This document shows positions 1 through 7,080 of a stretch of 13,531 bases of DNA, piece by piece. The stretch's first letter is position 1, and each line of letters opens with the position of its first letter. Under the pieces are notes generated by a model. That model saw only the letters and a list, made by a program, of their open reading frames with translations. It was not told the origin of the DNA and ran no database searches. Origin of the DNA: Chitinophagaceae bacterium (GTDB taxonomy: Bacteria > Bacteroidota > Bacteroidia > Chitinophagales > Chitinophagaceae); assembly GCA_026785745.1 (NCBI GenBank), contig JAJAZO010000007.1, positions 1 to 13,531 of the forward strand. The letters run 5' to 3'. A program made the position numbers and the translations under genes.

Positions 1-228
1 CAGGATGAATTTACTATCATCATTACTGATGAGGGTGGCAACACCCTGTACAGAGAAAACATCAAAGGTCAGAACTTCACCAAAAAGTTTTTGCTGAACA
101 CTGAAGAACTTGGTGACAACACCGTTCGCTTCGAAGTATTCTGCAACAATACTAAAAAGTCGGTGATGTATGAGGTAAACCGTAATAGCCGGTTTGTGCA
201 GGACGTGGCAATCTATGAAATGAAGTAA
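1..228 (+). CDS. C-terminal fragment of an unidentified, probably exported beta-rich protein
   Basis: The frame is open from the first base of the window and ends at TAA (226-228), giving 75 residues with no start codon, so the gene begins upstream. The fragment starts QDEFTIIITDEGGN and ends VQDVAIYEMK. Alternating hydrophobic and polar stretches (FTIIITD, NTVRFEVFC, KSVMYEV) suggest a small beta-sandwich, as in many secreted Bacteroidota proteins of unknown role. No catalytic motif is visible. It points towards the minus-strand genes on its right and is followed by a good intrinsic terminator, so it is a separate transcription unit from dcw. That it codes is fairly sure from the clean frame and terminator; its function is unknown. 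Confidence 0.7.
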   Translation, partial: QDEFTIIITDEGGNTLYRENIKGQNFTKKFLLNTEELGDNTVRFEVFCNNTKKSVMYEVNRNSRFVQDVAIYEMK

Positions 229-256
229 GCTAACCTCTGTTTGATAACATGTCCTG

Positions 257-291
257 AAAACTCCACTGGTGGTTGCCGGTGGAGTTTTTTT
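257..291 (+). terminator. Intrinsic terminator of the leftmost gene
   Basis: The arm AAAACTCCAC (257-266) pairs with GTGGAGTTTT (279-288). Extra pairs are possible inside the loop (TGG against CCG). The stem runs into a seven-T tract (285-291). It lies 29 bases after the stop codon of the plus-strand gene. The A-run on the left arm could give weak termination of minus-strand transcripts from the 122-residue gene as well. Confidence 0.85.
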
Positions 292-424
292 GTTGGAACA
301 AGATGCTGTGATTTTTTATTTAACGATAGCTAACAGCAATAGAATAGAACTGTAAGGCTGCAAGCTCAGATTATCTAAGTATGAAACCAACAAAAGCCAG
401 ACTACGTAGCTATCAAACTATCTC

Positions 425-793
425 CTAAACTAAGAAATTTTCGAAGTTTAGATTACCTTCACCTCTTTCTTCAATAAATAACCATTTGGTATCGGTTGAT
501 AAATACAAGGCTATTTTTCCATTGAGTTTGCCAAATTTTTCTAAATGTGAATGTAGAAATTTTGCTGGAACTCTTAAATAATGAAAATCGTTTTTATCTG
601 GTGCAACTTCGCAAAGTATATTTATGTAGCCAGACAAGTTGCAATTGATTACTTTAACAGGAATCTGGGGGAACCATACACTTTTTTTTGGCCAAGACTC
701 ATCTGGCAGAAAAAATTTTGATGTGTAAATTGGTGAATCAACTTTCCCATGTTTTGCTGCAAACCATTTGAGAGCTTTGTTTCTTATGGACAT
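425..793 (-). CDS. Hypothetical protein, 122 residues
   Basis: I do not recognise this protein. It starts at ATG (791-793) and ends at TAG (425-427). It has no signal peptide and no membrane helix, so it is probably cytoplasmic. The N-terminus is basic (MSIRNKALKWFAAKHGK). A mostly beta-type body follows, rich in aromatics, with ESWPKKSVWFPQIP near residues 32-45 and TKWLFIEERGEG near 102-113. No Cys/His cluster, P-loop or nuclease motif stands out. It lies 45 bases after the stop of the membrane-anchored nuclease-fold gene on the same strand, with no terminator seen between them, so the two may be co-transcribed. The upstream region is A/T-rich without a clear ribosome binding site, which is common in this phylum. 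That it is a real gene is likely; its role, possibly as a partner of its neighbour, is only inference. Confidence 0.6.
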   Translation of the reverse strand: MSIRNKALKWFAAKHGKVDSPIYTSKFFLPDESWPKKSVWFPQIPVKVINCNLSGYINILCEVAPDKNDFHYLRVPAKFLHSHLEKFGKLNGKIALYLSTDTKWLFIEERGEGNLNFENFLV

Positions 794-838
794 AATTACC
801 GTTTAAAGTATAAAATTATGTTGCGATGCATTCGCTTT

Positions 839-1939
839 TTATTTAAGTGTCAAAGTTGGAATTTCTAAATAGAACCTTCCTGTTTGGGTTCTCGAATATT
901 TAGCTAATTTCTCTTTACTTGTTAACGGGTCGCTTATTTCATTTAACGGAATGATAAATAAATTATTTGGTTCAGAACCTGTTCCACCAATACCTAAAAT
1001 AACAAAAACCGGATAATTTTTAGTCGTTTGATAGTTGCGATAATTATTTAGCTTCCTCTCATCTGCCAGCTTTACTGCATTTGCATTAGTAGCTTGTTGC
1101 CATTTGCATTCTATAGCAAACAACTGCTGACGGCCGCTATCCCGATACAAATAGTCTAAATCAGGCTCCATACTTGACAATGGGTAATGTCCATCTACAT
1201 ATTTATCGCCACGCCAATTGAGCAATTTAAAATAGTTCTTGTCGAAATTTTTTACCACATACTTTTCAAATGCAAGTCCATTATTTTTTTTCAACTCTTC
1301 TGCGGTAAATTCTGGTAGATTAACAGCTACTTCAACATTTGGTGGCTGACTAAACAGCATTGGTATTGATTCTATTTTTTTCCTTTGTTCTTTATTATTC
1401 TTTACCAAATAGAAAACCCCCAATATTAACAATAGGGTTCCTGCTCCAATCAGCATGTAAGTGATATTGCTACTTTTCTGTACCTTATTTCCCAATTGTG
1501 GTACATATCCTCTTTGTGAATCCATTCTCTGGTCGCTTTCTGCAATAATGTTATAACTGTTTCCCTCTTTTTGAAAAAGCAAATAGCCTTGTAGCGGACT
1601 TCTAGGTTCGCCATTCCAAACTTCATTTTTTACAAAATTGCATTTCACAATACCACTCTTATAAAAATCGATATCAAGGTTGCTGATACTAATAGAATAT
1701 TTTGGATACTTTTCAAAGAATGATTTCTTTTCTTTTATGCAGGTGCCTTTGTCCTTATTTATTGCATAAAAATTAAGTGAAGAAGCATATAAAGAGCTAA
1801 TGTCATCTATATCCTGTGCGTTGTTGGCATCAACCCATTGTTTTGCAAGTGTTTCTATCTCTTTTGCTTTTTTTGTTTGCCCAAAAACATGTGCCGTAAA
1901 AAACAATAAAATAAGGAAAATGAAAAGTTTTGACTTCAT
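839..1939 (-). CDS. Membrane-anchored protein with an exported NTF2/SnoaL-like domain and a cytoplasmic PD-(D/E)XK (Mrr-like) domain
   Basis: Residues 1-20 look like a signal peptide (hydrophobic core LFIFLILLFF, likely cleavage VFG|Q). Residues 24-135 resemble the NTF2/SnoaL/DUF4440 fold: an early helix with W35 and A38, then LYASSLNFYAI, FFEKYPKY and a closing strand pair. A single membrane helix spans about 159-179 and is followed by a basic stretch (KNNKEQRKK), so by the positive-inside rule the C-terminal part is cytoplasmic. Residues 211-340 match a PD-(D/E)XK nuclease fold of the Mrr-like restriction type: GLAFEKYV (E225), then EPD (D260), then IECKW (E277-x-K279), with later strands PVFVILGIG and LFIIPL. 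All expected active-site residues are present. The gene follows the ftsZ terminator, so it is probably transcribed from its own promoter, and it may share a message with the 122-residue gene. Substrate and biological role are unknown; nuclease activity is inferred from the fold and motifs only. Confidence 0.85.
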   Translation of the reverse strand: MKSKLFIFLILLFFTAHVFGQTKKAKEIETLAKQWVDANNAQDIDDISSLYASSLNFYAINKDKGTCIKEKKSFFEKYPKYSISISNLDIDFYKSGIVKCNFVKNEVWNGEPRSPLQGYLLFQKEGNSYNIIAESDQRMDSQRGYVPQLGNKVQKSSNITYMLIGAGTLLLILGVFYLVKNNKEQRKKIESIPMLFSQPPNVEVAVNLPEFTAEELKKNNGLAFEKYVVKNFDKNYFKLLNWRGDKYVDGHYPLSSMEPDLDYLYRDSGRQQLFAIECKWQQATNANAVKLADERKLNNYRNYQTTKNYPVFVILGIGGTGSEPNNLFIIPLNEISDPLTSKEKLAKYSRTQTGRFYLEIPTLTLK

Positions 1940-1996
1940 AATTAAGGTTTAAAGTCAGAAAAATAGAAAAGATTCGGGACAAATTATAATAGGGAC

Positions 1997-2024
1997 AAAA
2001 AAACCTCCGGTAGAAACCGGAGGG
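1997..2024 (-). terminator. Intrinsic terminator closing the dcw cluster
   Basis: An eight-base-pair perfect stem, CCTCCGGT (2004-2011) with ACCGGAGG (2016-2023), has the four-base loop AGAA. Read on the minus strand it is followed by a seven-T run (1997-2003 as A on the plus strand). It lies about 93 bases beyond the ftsZ stop and upstream of the next minus-strand gene, so it ends dcw transcription. Confidence 0.9.
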
Positions 2025-2079
2025 AACAACTAAAAAACACTAGCTCAATGCTAAGTTTCATTGGAACGAACTTCCTTCA

Positions 2080-2107
2080 GCTGCGCTTCAGGATGACAAA
2101 GCGCAGC
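2080..2107. repeat. Nine-base-pair hairpin just after ftsZ
   Basis: GCTGCGCTT (2080-2088) pairs perfectly with AAGCGCAGC (2099-2107) around a ten-base loop. It begins nine bases after the ftsZ stop on the minus strand. No T-run follows, so it is not a standard intrinsic terminator. It may protect the 3' end of the message or be a copy of a dispersed palindromic element. Confidence 0.6.
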
Positions 2108-2116
2108 AATTATTTA

Positions 2117-4144
2117 TTAATCGGGTTTCTTCCCTTCTAAAAAAGTGTTGATAGTGCTGATTTGTGTTTGATTGTTTTGGTCAGTTTTGACCTCGTAGCT
2201 GCTATAGAAGTTTTCTACCTGGTTATTGTTGTTATACAATTCCATGTTGCGGCGGATATAAGCCGGCACAGTTTCAAACTCATTATTGGGGTCAGCAGCG
2301 TTAACGTTGAAAGACAAGTTTCGCAACTTGTGCAATCTCTCTGCCGCCCTACGTTTTTGCTCTTCGGTTTCGTCCTGCATCGCAGAATCCTCAACCTCGG
2401 GAAACAAAGGTGTCTGAGCCTGATGAGCCAACGGCATACCCGCCGCAGGAATGTCATCCCTCTCAACTATCTGCATTTGCAAATCGAGGAGTTCATCCTC
2501 TTCATTGCTGGCAGCTACGGGAGGGACCGGTTTTTCGGCAGAAGTCATTGGGGTAACGACCCCGTTTTTAGATTCTGCGTAGATATTGGACGGTCTGGCC
2601 AGATAACCACCCGAAGCTGCAGGCAACGGGCTTGTACTAGTACTATCTTTAATGCTGCTTATCAGCTCAGCATCTTTTTCTTTGATTAATTGCTGCATCG
2701 AATTTATACTATCGTTTTTCCCTACTGTTGACATTTTGCTAACAGTAGATTCACCTGCCTGTTCTACCGTAATTGTACTAAGTAGTTTTTCCTGTACCTG
2801 CCCTGCTGATTCATTTGGCAGAGGTTGCAAATCGAAATGAATAATAACCCGCTCTTCTTCCTGTTTGATATCGGAAAAATCAATAACAGGGGCTTGTATC
2901 ATAGGAAATCCGATAGCTATCGGATTCTCTACTAATGTTGGCATAAGGTAATCAGTCCTCTCTCCCAGCACCTCTCCTTCAGAGATGGCAGCAGTGGCAG
3001 GTTTCAGCTCTTCTTGTGCCGACTCTATCTCATTTTCCAGCGCAGCAGAAAGGCCGGAGGCTAACGGGTCCATTTTAATGAAAGGTGGCAGCAATTCTTC
3101 AACTTTTGCCAATACCATTACAATTTTTTCTTCAGGCTTTGGTTCTTCCTTTTTTACTACTGGTTTTGCAAACGGGTCTTTATGCTCAAAGCCTGTTGCG
3201 ATTAAGGTAATACCGATACGGTCGCCCAGTGTGCTGTCGTATCCCATACCAAGAATAACATCCGTATTCTCACCTGCCTGGTTCAGTAAATAGTTTTGAA
3301 TTATTTCTACTTCATCCATGGTAAACTCATGTTCCCCGGCAGCTGAATTAATATTAATCAATATCCATTTAGCTCCCTTAATATCATTATCATTCAGCAG
3401 CGGCGAATTCATAGCTTCTTCAATAGCCTGCTGTGCCCTGTTTTCACCAGCTGCTTCTGCATTTCCAAGAATAGCAACACCACCGTTGCGCATTACCGTA
3501 CATACATCCGCAAAGTCAACATTGATCTGACCGGTACTATTAATAACATCGGTAATACATTTAGCTGCTGTTGCCAATACATTGTCAGCTTTTTCAAATG
3601 CTTCCCGCATTTTTAAATTACCAAACTGGTGACGTAGTTTATCATTGCTGATCACCAGCAATGTATCAACATATCCTTTCAATATTTTTATTCCCTCTTC
3701 TGCCTGTTGCTGCCGTTTCTTTCCTTCGTAAGCAAAAGGAGTGGTAACAATACCGACAGTGAGAATACCAAGGTCTTTACAAATTTTGGCAATGATGGGT
3801 GCACCACCGGTACCTGTGCCACCACCCATTCCTGCAGTGATGAAAGCCATCTTGGTATTTACTTCCAGTATGCGTTTTATTTCTTCGAGTGATTCTTCTG
3901 TTGCCTGGCGGCCAATGTCAGGATTGGCACCTGCACCCAGCCCTTGTGTAAGGTGCGGCCCGAGTTGTATCCTGTTTGGTATGCCACTATTGGCTAATGC
4001 TTGTGCATCTGTATTACATATAATGAAGTTGACACCATCTATTTCCTGACTAAACATGTGGTTGACTGCATTACCACCACCGCCACCTACACCAATTACT
4101 TTCAGGATAGATGATTTTTCTTTTGGCAAATCGAAATGTATCAT
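2117..4144 (-). CDS. ftsZ: Cell division protein FtsZ, with a long linker
   Basis: FtsZ is the tubulin-like GTPase that polymerises into the division ring. The start MIHFDLPKEKSSILKVIGVG is typical of Bacteroidota FtsZ. The nucleotide site is complete: GGGGN (21-25), NTD (44-46), GLGAGANP (68-75), the tubulin signature GGGTGTG (107-113), VTTPF (133-137) and NDKL (167-170). The T7 loop has the catalytic acidic residues (NVDFAD, 208-213). The core ends near residue 320. A very long, acidic, Pro/Ser/Thr-rich linker follows (about 321-595), then a basic helix (KRRAAERLHKLRNLSFN) and the conserved C-terminal peptide FETVPAYIRRN (623-633) that would bind FtsA. Unusually, 42 more residues follow that peptide, with an Asn/Gln-rich stretch. 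At 675 residues it is far longer than the usual 380-500. It is the last gene of the cluster, 173 bases after ftsA, with a terminator downstream. Confidence 0.98.
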   Translation of the reverse strand: MIHFDLPKEKSSILKVIGVGGGGGNAVNHMFSQEIDGVNFIICNTDAQALANSGIPNRIQLGPHLTQGLGAGANPDIGRQATEESLEEIKRILEVNTKMAFITAGMGGGTGTGGAPIIAKICKDLGILTVGIVTTPFAYEGKKRQQQAEEGIKILKGYVDTLLVISNDKLRHQFGNLKMREAFEKADNVLATAAKCITDVINSTGQINVDFADVCTVMRNGGVAILGNAEAAGENRAQQAIEEAMNSPLLNDNDIKGAKWILININSAAGEHEFTMDEVEIIQNYLLNQAGENTDVILGMGYDSTLGDRIGITLIATGFEHKDPFAKPVVKKEEPKPEEKIVMVLAKVEELLPPFIKMDPLASGLSAALENEIESAQEELKPATAAISEGEVLGERTDYLMPTLVENPIAIGFPMIQAPVIDFSDIKQEEERVIIHFDLQPLPNESAGQVQEKLLSTITVEQAGESTVSKMSTVGKNDSINSMQQLIKEKDAELISSIKDSTSTSPLPAASGGYLARPSNIYAESKNGVVTPMTSAEKPVPPVAASNEEDELLDLQMQIVERDDIPAAGMPLAHQAQTPLFPEVEDSAMQDETEEQKRRAAERLHKLRNLSFNVNAADPNNEFETVPAYIRRNMELYNNNNQVENFYSSYEVKTDQNNQTQISTINTFLEGKKPD

Positions 4145-4160
4145 AGTCTTTTGAATTTTT

Positions 4161-4195
4161 CCTCACCCCAACCCCCTCCACAAGTGGAGAGGGAG
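4161..4195. repeat. Dispersed GC-rich repeat (CCTCACCCC type) upstream of ftsZ
   Basis: CCTCACCCC (4161-4169) is followed by a hairpin in which CTCCAC (4176-4181) pairs with GTGGAG (4184-4189), extendable through CCC/GGG with a bulge. Similar blocks, CC-rich then a CCCT.TCC hairpin, occur inside murC (7501-7540) and before murD (12337-12369), all in the same orientation. It lies in the 173-base ftsA-ftsZ gap and may add structure to the ftsZ leader. Confidence 0.55.
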
Positions 4196-4269
4196 TAGCG
4201 AAGCAGTTGATAATTTGGTTAGTTATTATTTCACCGAAACAGTTAAAGAACTTTATATAGTTTACTACT

Positions 4270-4301
4270 CTAAAGTCCTCCGCCAATAGGCGGAGATTTA
4301 G
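4270..4301. repeat. Palindromic repeat (CCGCC-loop-GGCGG type) between ftsA and ftsZ
   Basis: The core CTCCGCC (4278-4284) pairs with GGCGGAG (4289-4295) around the loop AATA. Flanking CTAAA (4270-4274) pairs with TTTAG (4297-4301), making a longer imperfect hairpin. The same core with other loops occurs at 5830-5845 and, inside murG, at 9633-9648, so this is a small REP-like family. It lies 17 bases beyond the ftsA stop codon. Confidence 0.65.
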
Positions 4302-4317
4302 GGGGTCGATCTTTGTC

Positions 4318-5694
4318 TTACAGTTTTTTATCTTCTTCTTCTTTGAACAAATCAATAATCCCATCCTTGAATTTGCCCCAGAAACCTGTCAGGTTTTTTC
4401 TTCTCGTCACTTCTTTTTCATTTACTTCTTCTTCTATTACTTCCACCGGTGCTTCTTCCGGTAAATTATTCTTCAATCCTTCCGGCACTTCTACTTTCCT
4501 GTATTCTTTTTCAAACTGTTTGCGGTTATGCTCATAATCATCATAGCCTTTCAGGATAAGACCGATACAGGTAGAGTATGTTGGTTTTGCTAATTCTTCA
4601 ATGTGCCCACCAGCAAGATGTTCATTAGGGAAACCGATTCTTGCAGGCAAACCCGTTACATATTCTGTGAGTTGGATAAGGTGCTTTAGTTGTGAACCTC
4701 CCCCAGTGAGGATGATACCACCATTCAACATGCGGTTTTCCAAACCAACCTGTTTCAAATGATAGGTAACAAAGTCCATTATCTCACTCATTCTTGCCTG
4801 GATGATATTGGCAAGATTCTTTACACTGATCTCTTTTGCAGGCATTCCCCTTAATCCCGGAATGGTGATATAAGCATTTGATTTTGCTTCGTTGGCTAAA
4901 GCACTACCAAACTGCACTTTCATTTGCTCTGCCTGTGTTTTCAATACACCTAAGCCGGTTTTTATATCATTGGTAATATTCTCACCAGCAAAAGGAATAA
5001 CAGCAGTATGTTTTAAAATACCTTCATAAAAAACTGCCAGGTCAGTTGTACCACCACCGATATCAACAATAGCAACACCGGCTTCAAGGTCTTCTTGTCC
5101 CATAACAGCCGAAGAGGAAGCCAATGGCTGTAACACCAGGTCTTTTGTAAAAAGGCCTGCTTTCTCCACACTGCGGTTGATGTTTTTTATCGCATTCTTA
5201 TCACCAGTGATGATGTGGAAGTTGGCCCCAATCTTTACTCCGCCATAACCAATAGGATTCGGGATGTTTTGAAAATTATCCACAGTAAATTCCTGTGGTA
5301 TCACATCAATGATCTGATCGCCGGCAGGAATATATGTTTTGTACTGATCGTCTATCAGCTGGTCAATTTCTTTTTGCGTAATTTCTTCGTCTGTTTTTTG
5401 CCTTACAATATCACCACGGGTTTGCAAACTTTTGATGTGGTGACCGGCAATACCGACATACACATCTTTGATTTCGAGGTTTGGATTAGAAGCGAAGCAA
5501 TTTTCCAAAGCACTTCTGATGGCTTTGATCGTTTCATCAATGTTCAGCACCTGCCCGTGCTTTACACCGTTGGAGTTGGATTTTCCAAATCCGAGTATTT
5601 CCAGTTTGCCATACTCATTTTTACGTCCGGCTATTACTGCAATCTTGGTTGTTCCAATGTCAAGACCGACAATAATGGGTTGTTCGTTGTTCAT
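4318..5694 (-). CDS. ftsA: Cell division protein FtsA
   Basis: FtsA is the actin-like ATPase that ties FtsZ filaments to the inner membrane and recruits later division proteins. The 458 residues contain the phosphate-1 loop GLDIGTTKIAV (10-20), the FtsA-specific 1C domain (about 86-165), the phosphate-2 loop IVDIGGGTTDLAV (209-221) and the adenosine motif GGIILTGGGSQLKHL (325-339). After an acidic linker rich in Glu/Val (400-430), an amphipathic helix GFWGKFKDGIIDLFKEEED (437-455) fits the membrane-targeting sequence. The length is slightly above the classic 420 because of this linker. The start at 5694 is preceded by an A-rich leader (AACAACAACAACTAAAAACAAC on the minus strand), typical for this phylum. 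It lies 233 bases after ftsQ, a larger gap than elsewhere in the cluster, and 173 bases before ftsZ, its direct partner. Confidence 0.98.
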   Translation of the reverse strand: MNNEQPIIVGLDIGTTKIAVIAGRKNEYGKLEILGFGKSNSNGVKHGQVLNIDETIKAIRSALENCFASNPNLEIKDVYVGIAGHHIKSLQTRGDIVRQKTDEEITQKEIDQLIDDQYKTYIPAGDQIIDVIPQEFTVDNFQNIPNPIGYGGVKIGANFHIITGDKNAIKNINRSVEKAGLFTKDLVLQPLASSSAVMGQEDLEAGVAIVDIGGGTTDLAVFYEGILKHTAVIPFAGENITNDIKTGLGVLKTQAEQMKVQFGSALANEAKSNAYITIPGLRGMPAKEISVKNLANIIQARMSEIMDFVTYHLKQVGLENRMLNGGIILTGGGSQLKHLIQLTEYVTGLPARIGFPNEHLAGGHIEELAKPTYSTCIGLILKGYDDYEHNRKQFEKEYRKVEVPEGLKNNLPEEAPVEVIEEEVNEKEVTRRKNLTGFWGKFKDGIIDLFKEEEDKKL

Positions 5695-5721
5695 AATTGT
5701 TGTTTTTAGTTGTTGTTGTTT

Positions 5722-5871
5722 TTATCGAAATCGTTGTTTTTCTTTACCTGCCATAGTCTCGTTTATAACGGGACGAAGGCGGGTTTTTATTATTTTTTTT
5801 TCAGCTTCAGTTCCTTGAGCATCGTCCCTTCCGCCATCCGGCGGACCCTTGTACTGCATATCGCTGCTCAT
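5722..5871 (-). CDS. Possible small protein, 49 residues, between ftsQ and ftsA
   Basis: A minus-strand frame opens at ATG (5869-5871, with a second ATG four codons on) and closes at TAA (5722-5724), 27 bases before the ftsA start. The product begins MSSDMQYKGPPDGGRDD and ends ETMAGKEKQRFR. It is highly charged and has no membrane helix or known motif. The GGCGGA-type palindrome (5830-5845) lies inside it and encodes PPDGG, so the frame may partly be an accident of the repeat. An open frame of this length is not rare by chance. In its favour are its position in the cluster, its strand, and the otherwise unexplained 233-base gap. Confidence 0.3.
   Translation of the reverse strand: MSSDMQYKGPPDGGRDDAQGTEAEKKIIKTRLRPVINETMAGKEKQRFR
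5830..5845. repeat. Palindromic repeat (CCGCC-loop-GGCGG type), second copy
   Basis: TCCGCC (5830-5835) pairs with GGCGGA (5840-5845) around the loop ATCC. It is the same core as at 4278-4295 and 9633-9648. It lies in the ftsQ-ftsA gap, inside the possible 49-residue reading frame. Confidence 0.65.
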
Positions 5872-5906
5872 CTATCACCGGGTACTACCCTGAGTCATTC
5901 ATATTC

Positions 5907-5921
5907 GACCCCTTCGGGGTC
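5907..5921. repeat. Compact hairpin after ftsQ
   Basis: GACCCC (5907-5912) pairs with GGGGTC (5916-5921) around the three-base loop TTC, six bases beyond the ftsQ stop. Read on the minus strand no T-run follows, so it is unlikely to be a full terminator. It could attenuate or stabilise the message between ftsQ and ftsA. Confidence 0.55.
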
Positions 5922-5927
5922 TGTTCA

Positions 5928-7079
5928 CTAATTATAACCACCATTCGCATCTTCTACCGGCTTCTTTGGCATTACAGCTTTTGGCTCTTTCCTTTTCTCC
6001 TCTTTTTTTGGCTCATTCGCTTTTGCCGTCTTTGGCTTATCTGTTTTTAGCGGCTTCGGTTTATCTACTATCTTATCAGCAGGTTTTGTCAAAGAAGGTT
6101 TCAAAGGGTTGGGACTACTATTCTTCTCAGGGTTAATCTTTTGGGCATCCTGCAGGGTCGGGTCAGTTGCAGGTTCCGAATCAGTTTCTAATTTTACAAT
6201 CGGTGGCATTGCTCTTACTACTGTATCTCTTTCCGCTTCAATTGACTGGCGCAATAGTTTTTCTACATTCCTTTTCAACTGTACAGAATCAATTTTTGCA
6301 TTGCCTGCATATTTTGATACTACTACCTGTCCTTTATATTGCACATCTATTACTTTGTATTTATCAAACCCTGTTTTGCTTAATACCTGTTTGTAAAAAA
6401 CCATGAGCCGGTGAAACTTCTTGTCAATATTTTCTCCATTGCCCAGCTTCACTAAATGATTTCCAACAAGAGGCACCATCTCAAAATTTCTTTCTGGTGT
6501 AATATCAATCTGTGCCACCTGCGACATCCAGAATGGATCATTGATAATAAAATTGGATGTCACTCTTATATCATTTAATAATATACTGTCGTTAGCCGTC
6601 AGAATTTTCTTTTCAGGAAAGCCAGTGAATACAGGCACCCTTGCACTTAATTTATCTGACAGCGGCATTTTTCTTCCAAGGCTGTCTATATAAAATGAAT
6701 TTCCCGTGGTAGTGAAAACCCTGGCAACAGGTTCTTTCTCTGTTACCGATATATGTAATACATTCCGGTTATCAAAATAGAGTTCAGCTTCATCAATCCA
6801 GGTATTATGCTCCAGCATCTGCTCTAACTCATGCAGGTTGAACGATGCGATTGGCTGGCCTTTGATATTTCCTTTTGTAGTTTTAACCAATAACTGCTCA
6901 ACATCTTTTTGGTCAATAAAGAAATTATTCTTTGCTCCCTTTAATGAAATGGTATAAGCTGTACACCGGCCTTTATTCTTTTTACTGATAGCCGCCAACA
7001 ACAGGGTTAGCATACCGCCGCCGATGCACACCCACACAGCGACAAACAGTACTTTTCTTATGGTTTTTTTTGCATTCAC
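5928..7079 (-). CDS. ftsQ: Cell division protein FtsQ (DivIB family), with a basic C-terminal tail
   Basis: FtsQ is a bitopic divisome protein that links cytoplasmic and periplasmic parts of the septal machine. The 383 residues show a short basic N-terminus, one membrane helix (10-31), a POTRA-like domain (about 42-116, with FFIDQKDVEQLL, WIDEAEL and VLHISVTEKEPVAR) and the following beta domain. That domain contains YIDSLGRKMPLSD (130-142) and a late strand KYKVIDVQYKGQVVV (240-254). From about 291 to the end is a low-complexity Lys/Pro-rich periplasmic tail, unusual in length and charge. The start is GTG (7077-7079), one base after the murC stop (TAA-A-GTG), which points to translational coupling. 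Identity rests on position, topology and the conserved strand motifs, since FtsQ sequences diverge strongly. Confidence 0.93.
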   Translation of the reverse strand: MNAKKTIRKVLFVAVWVCIGGGMLTLLLAAISKKNKGRCTAYTISLKGAKNNFFIDQKDVEQLLVKTTKGNIKGQPIASFNLHELEQMLEHNTWIDEAELYFDNRNVLHISVTEKEPVARVFTTTGNSFYIDSLGRKMPLSDKLSARVPVFTGFPEKKILTANDSILLNDIRVTSNFIINDPFWMSQVAQIDITPERNFEMVPLVGNHLVKLGNGENIDKKFHRLMVFYKQVLSKTGFDKYKVIDVQYKGQVVVSKYAGNAKIDSVQLKRNVEKLLRQSIEAERDTVVRAMPPIVKLETDSEPATDPTLQDAQKINPEKNSSPNPLKPSLTKPADKIVDKPKPLKTDKPKTAKANEPKKEEKRKEPKAVMPKKPVEDANGGYN

Positions 7080-7080
7080 T

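Noticed and set aside
1983..1988. TATAAT on the minus strand ahead of the membrane nuclease-fold gene
   Set aside because: Bacteroidota use a different primary promoter (TTTG ... TAnnTTTG). No matching pair at proper spacing is present, and no -35 box suits the TATAAT.
2162..2689. A 175-codon plus-strand open frame with a hydrophobic start
   Set aside because: It lies wholly antisense to the FtsZ linker and C-terminus, which are clearly coding, and its product has no recognisable family or composition of its own.
4278..4295. Palindrome after ftsA as an intrinsic terminator
   Set aside because: On the minus strand it is followed by GACTTTAGAG and not by a T-run, and the same core recurs elsewhere, so it is better explained as a dispersed repeat.
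4071..4364. A 97-codon minus-strand frame bridging ftsA and ftsZ
   Set aside because: It starts inside the end of ftsA and ends inside the start of ftsZ, and the middle is repeat DNA. It is a shadow frame.
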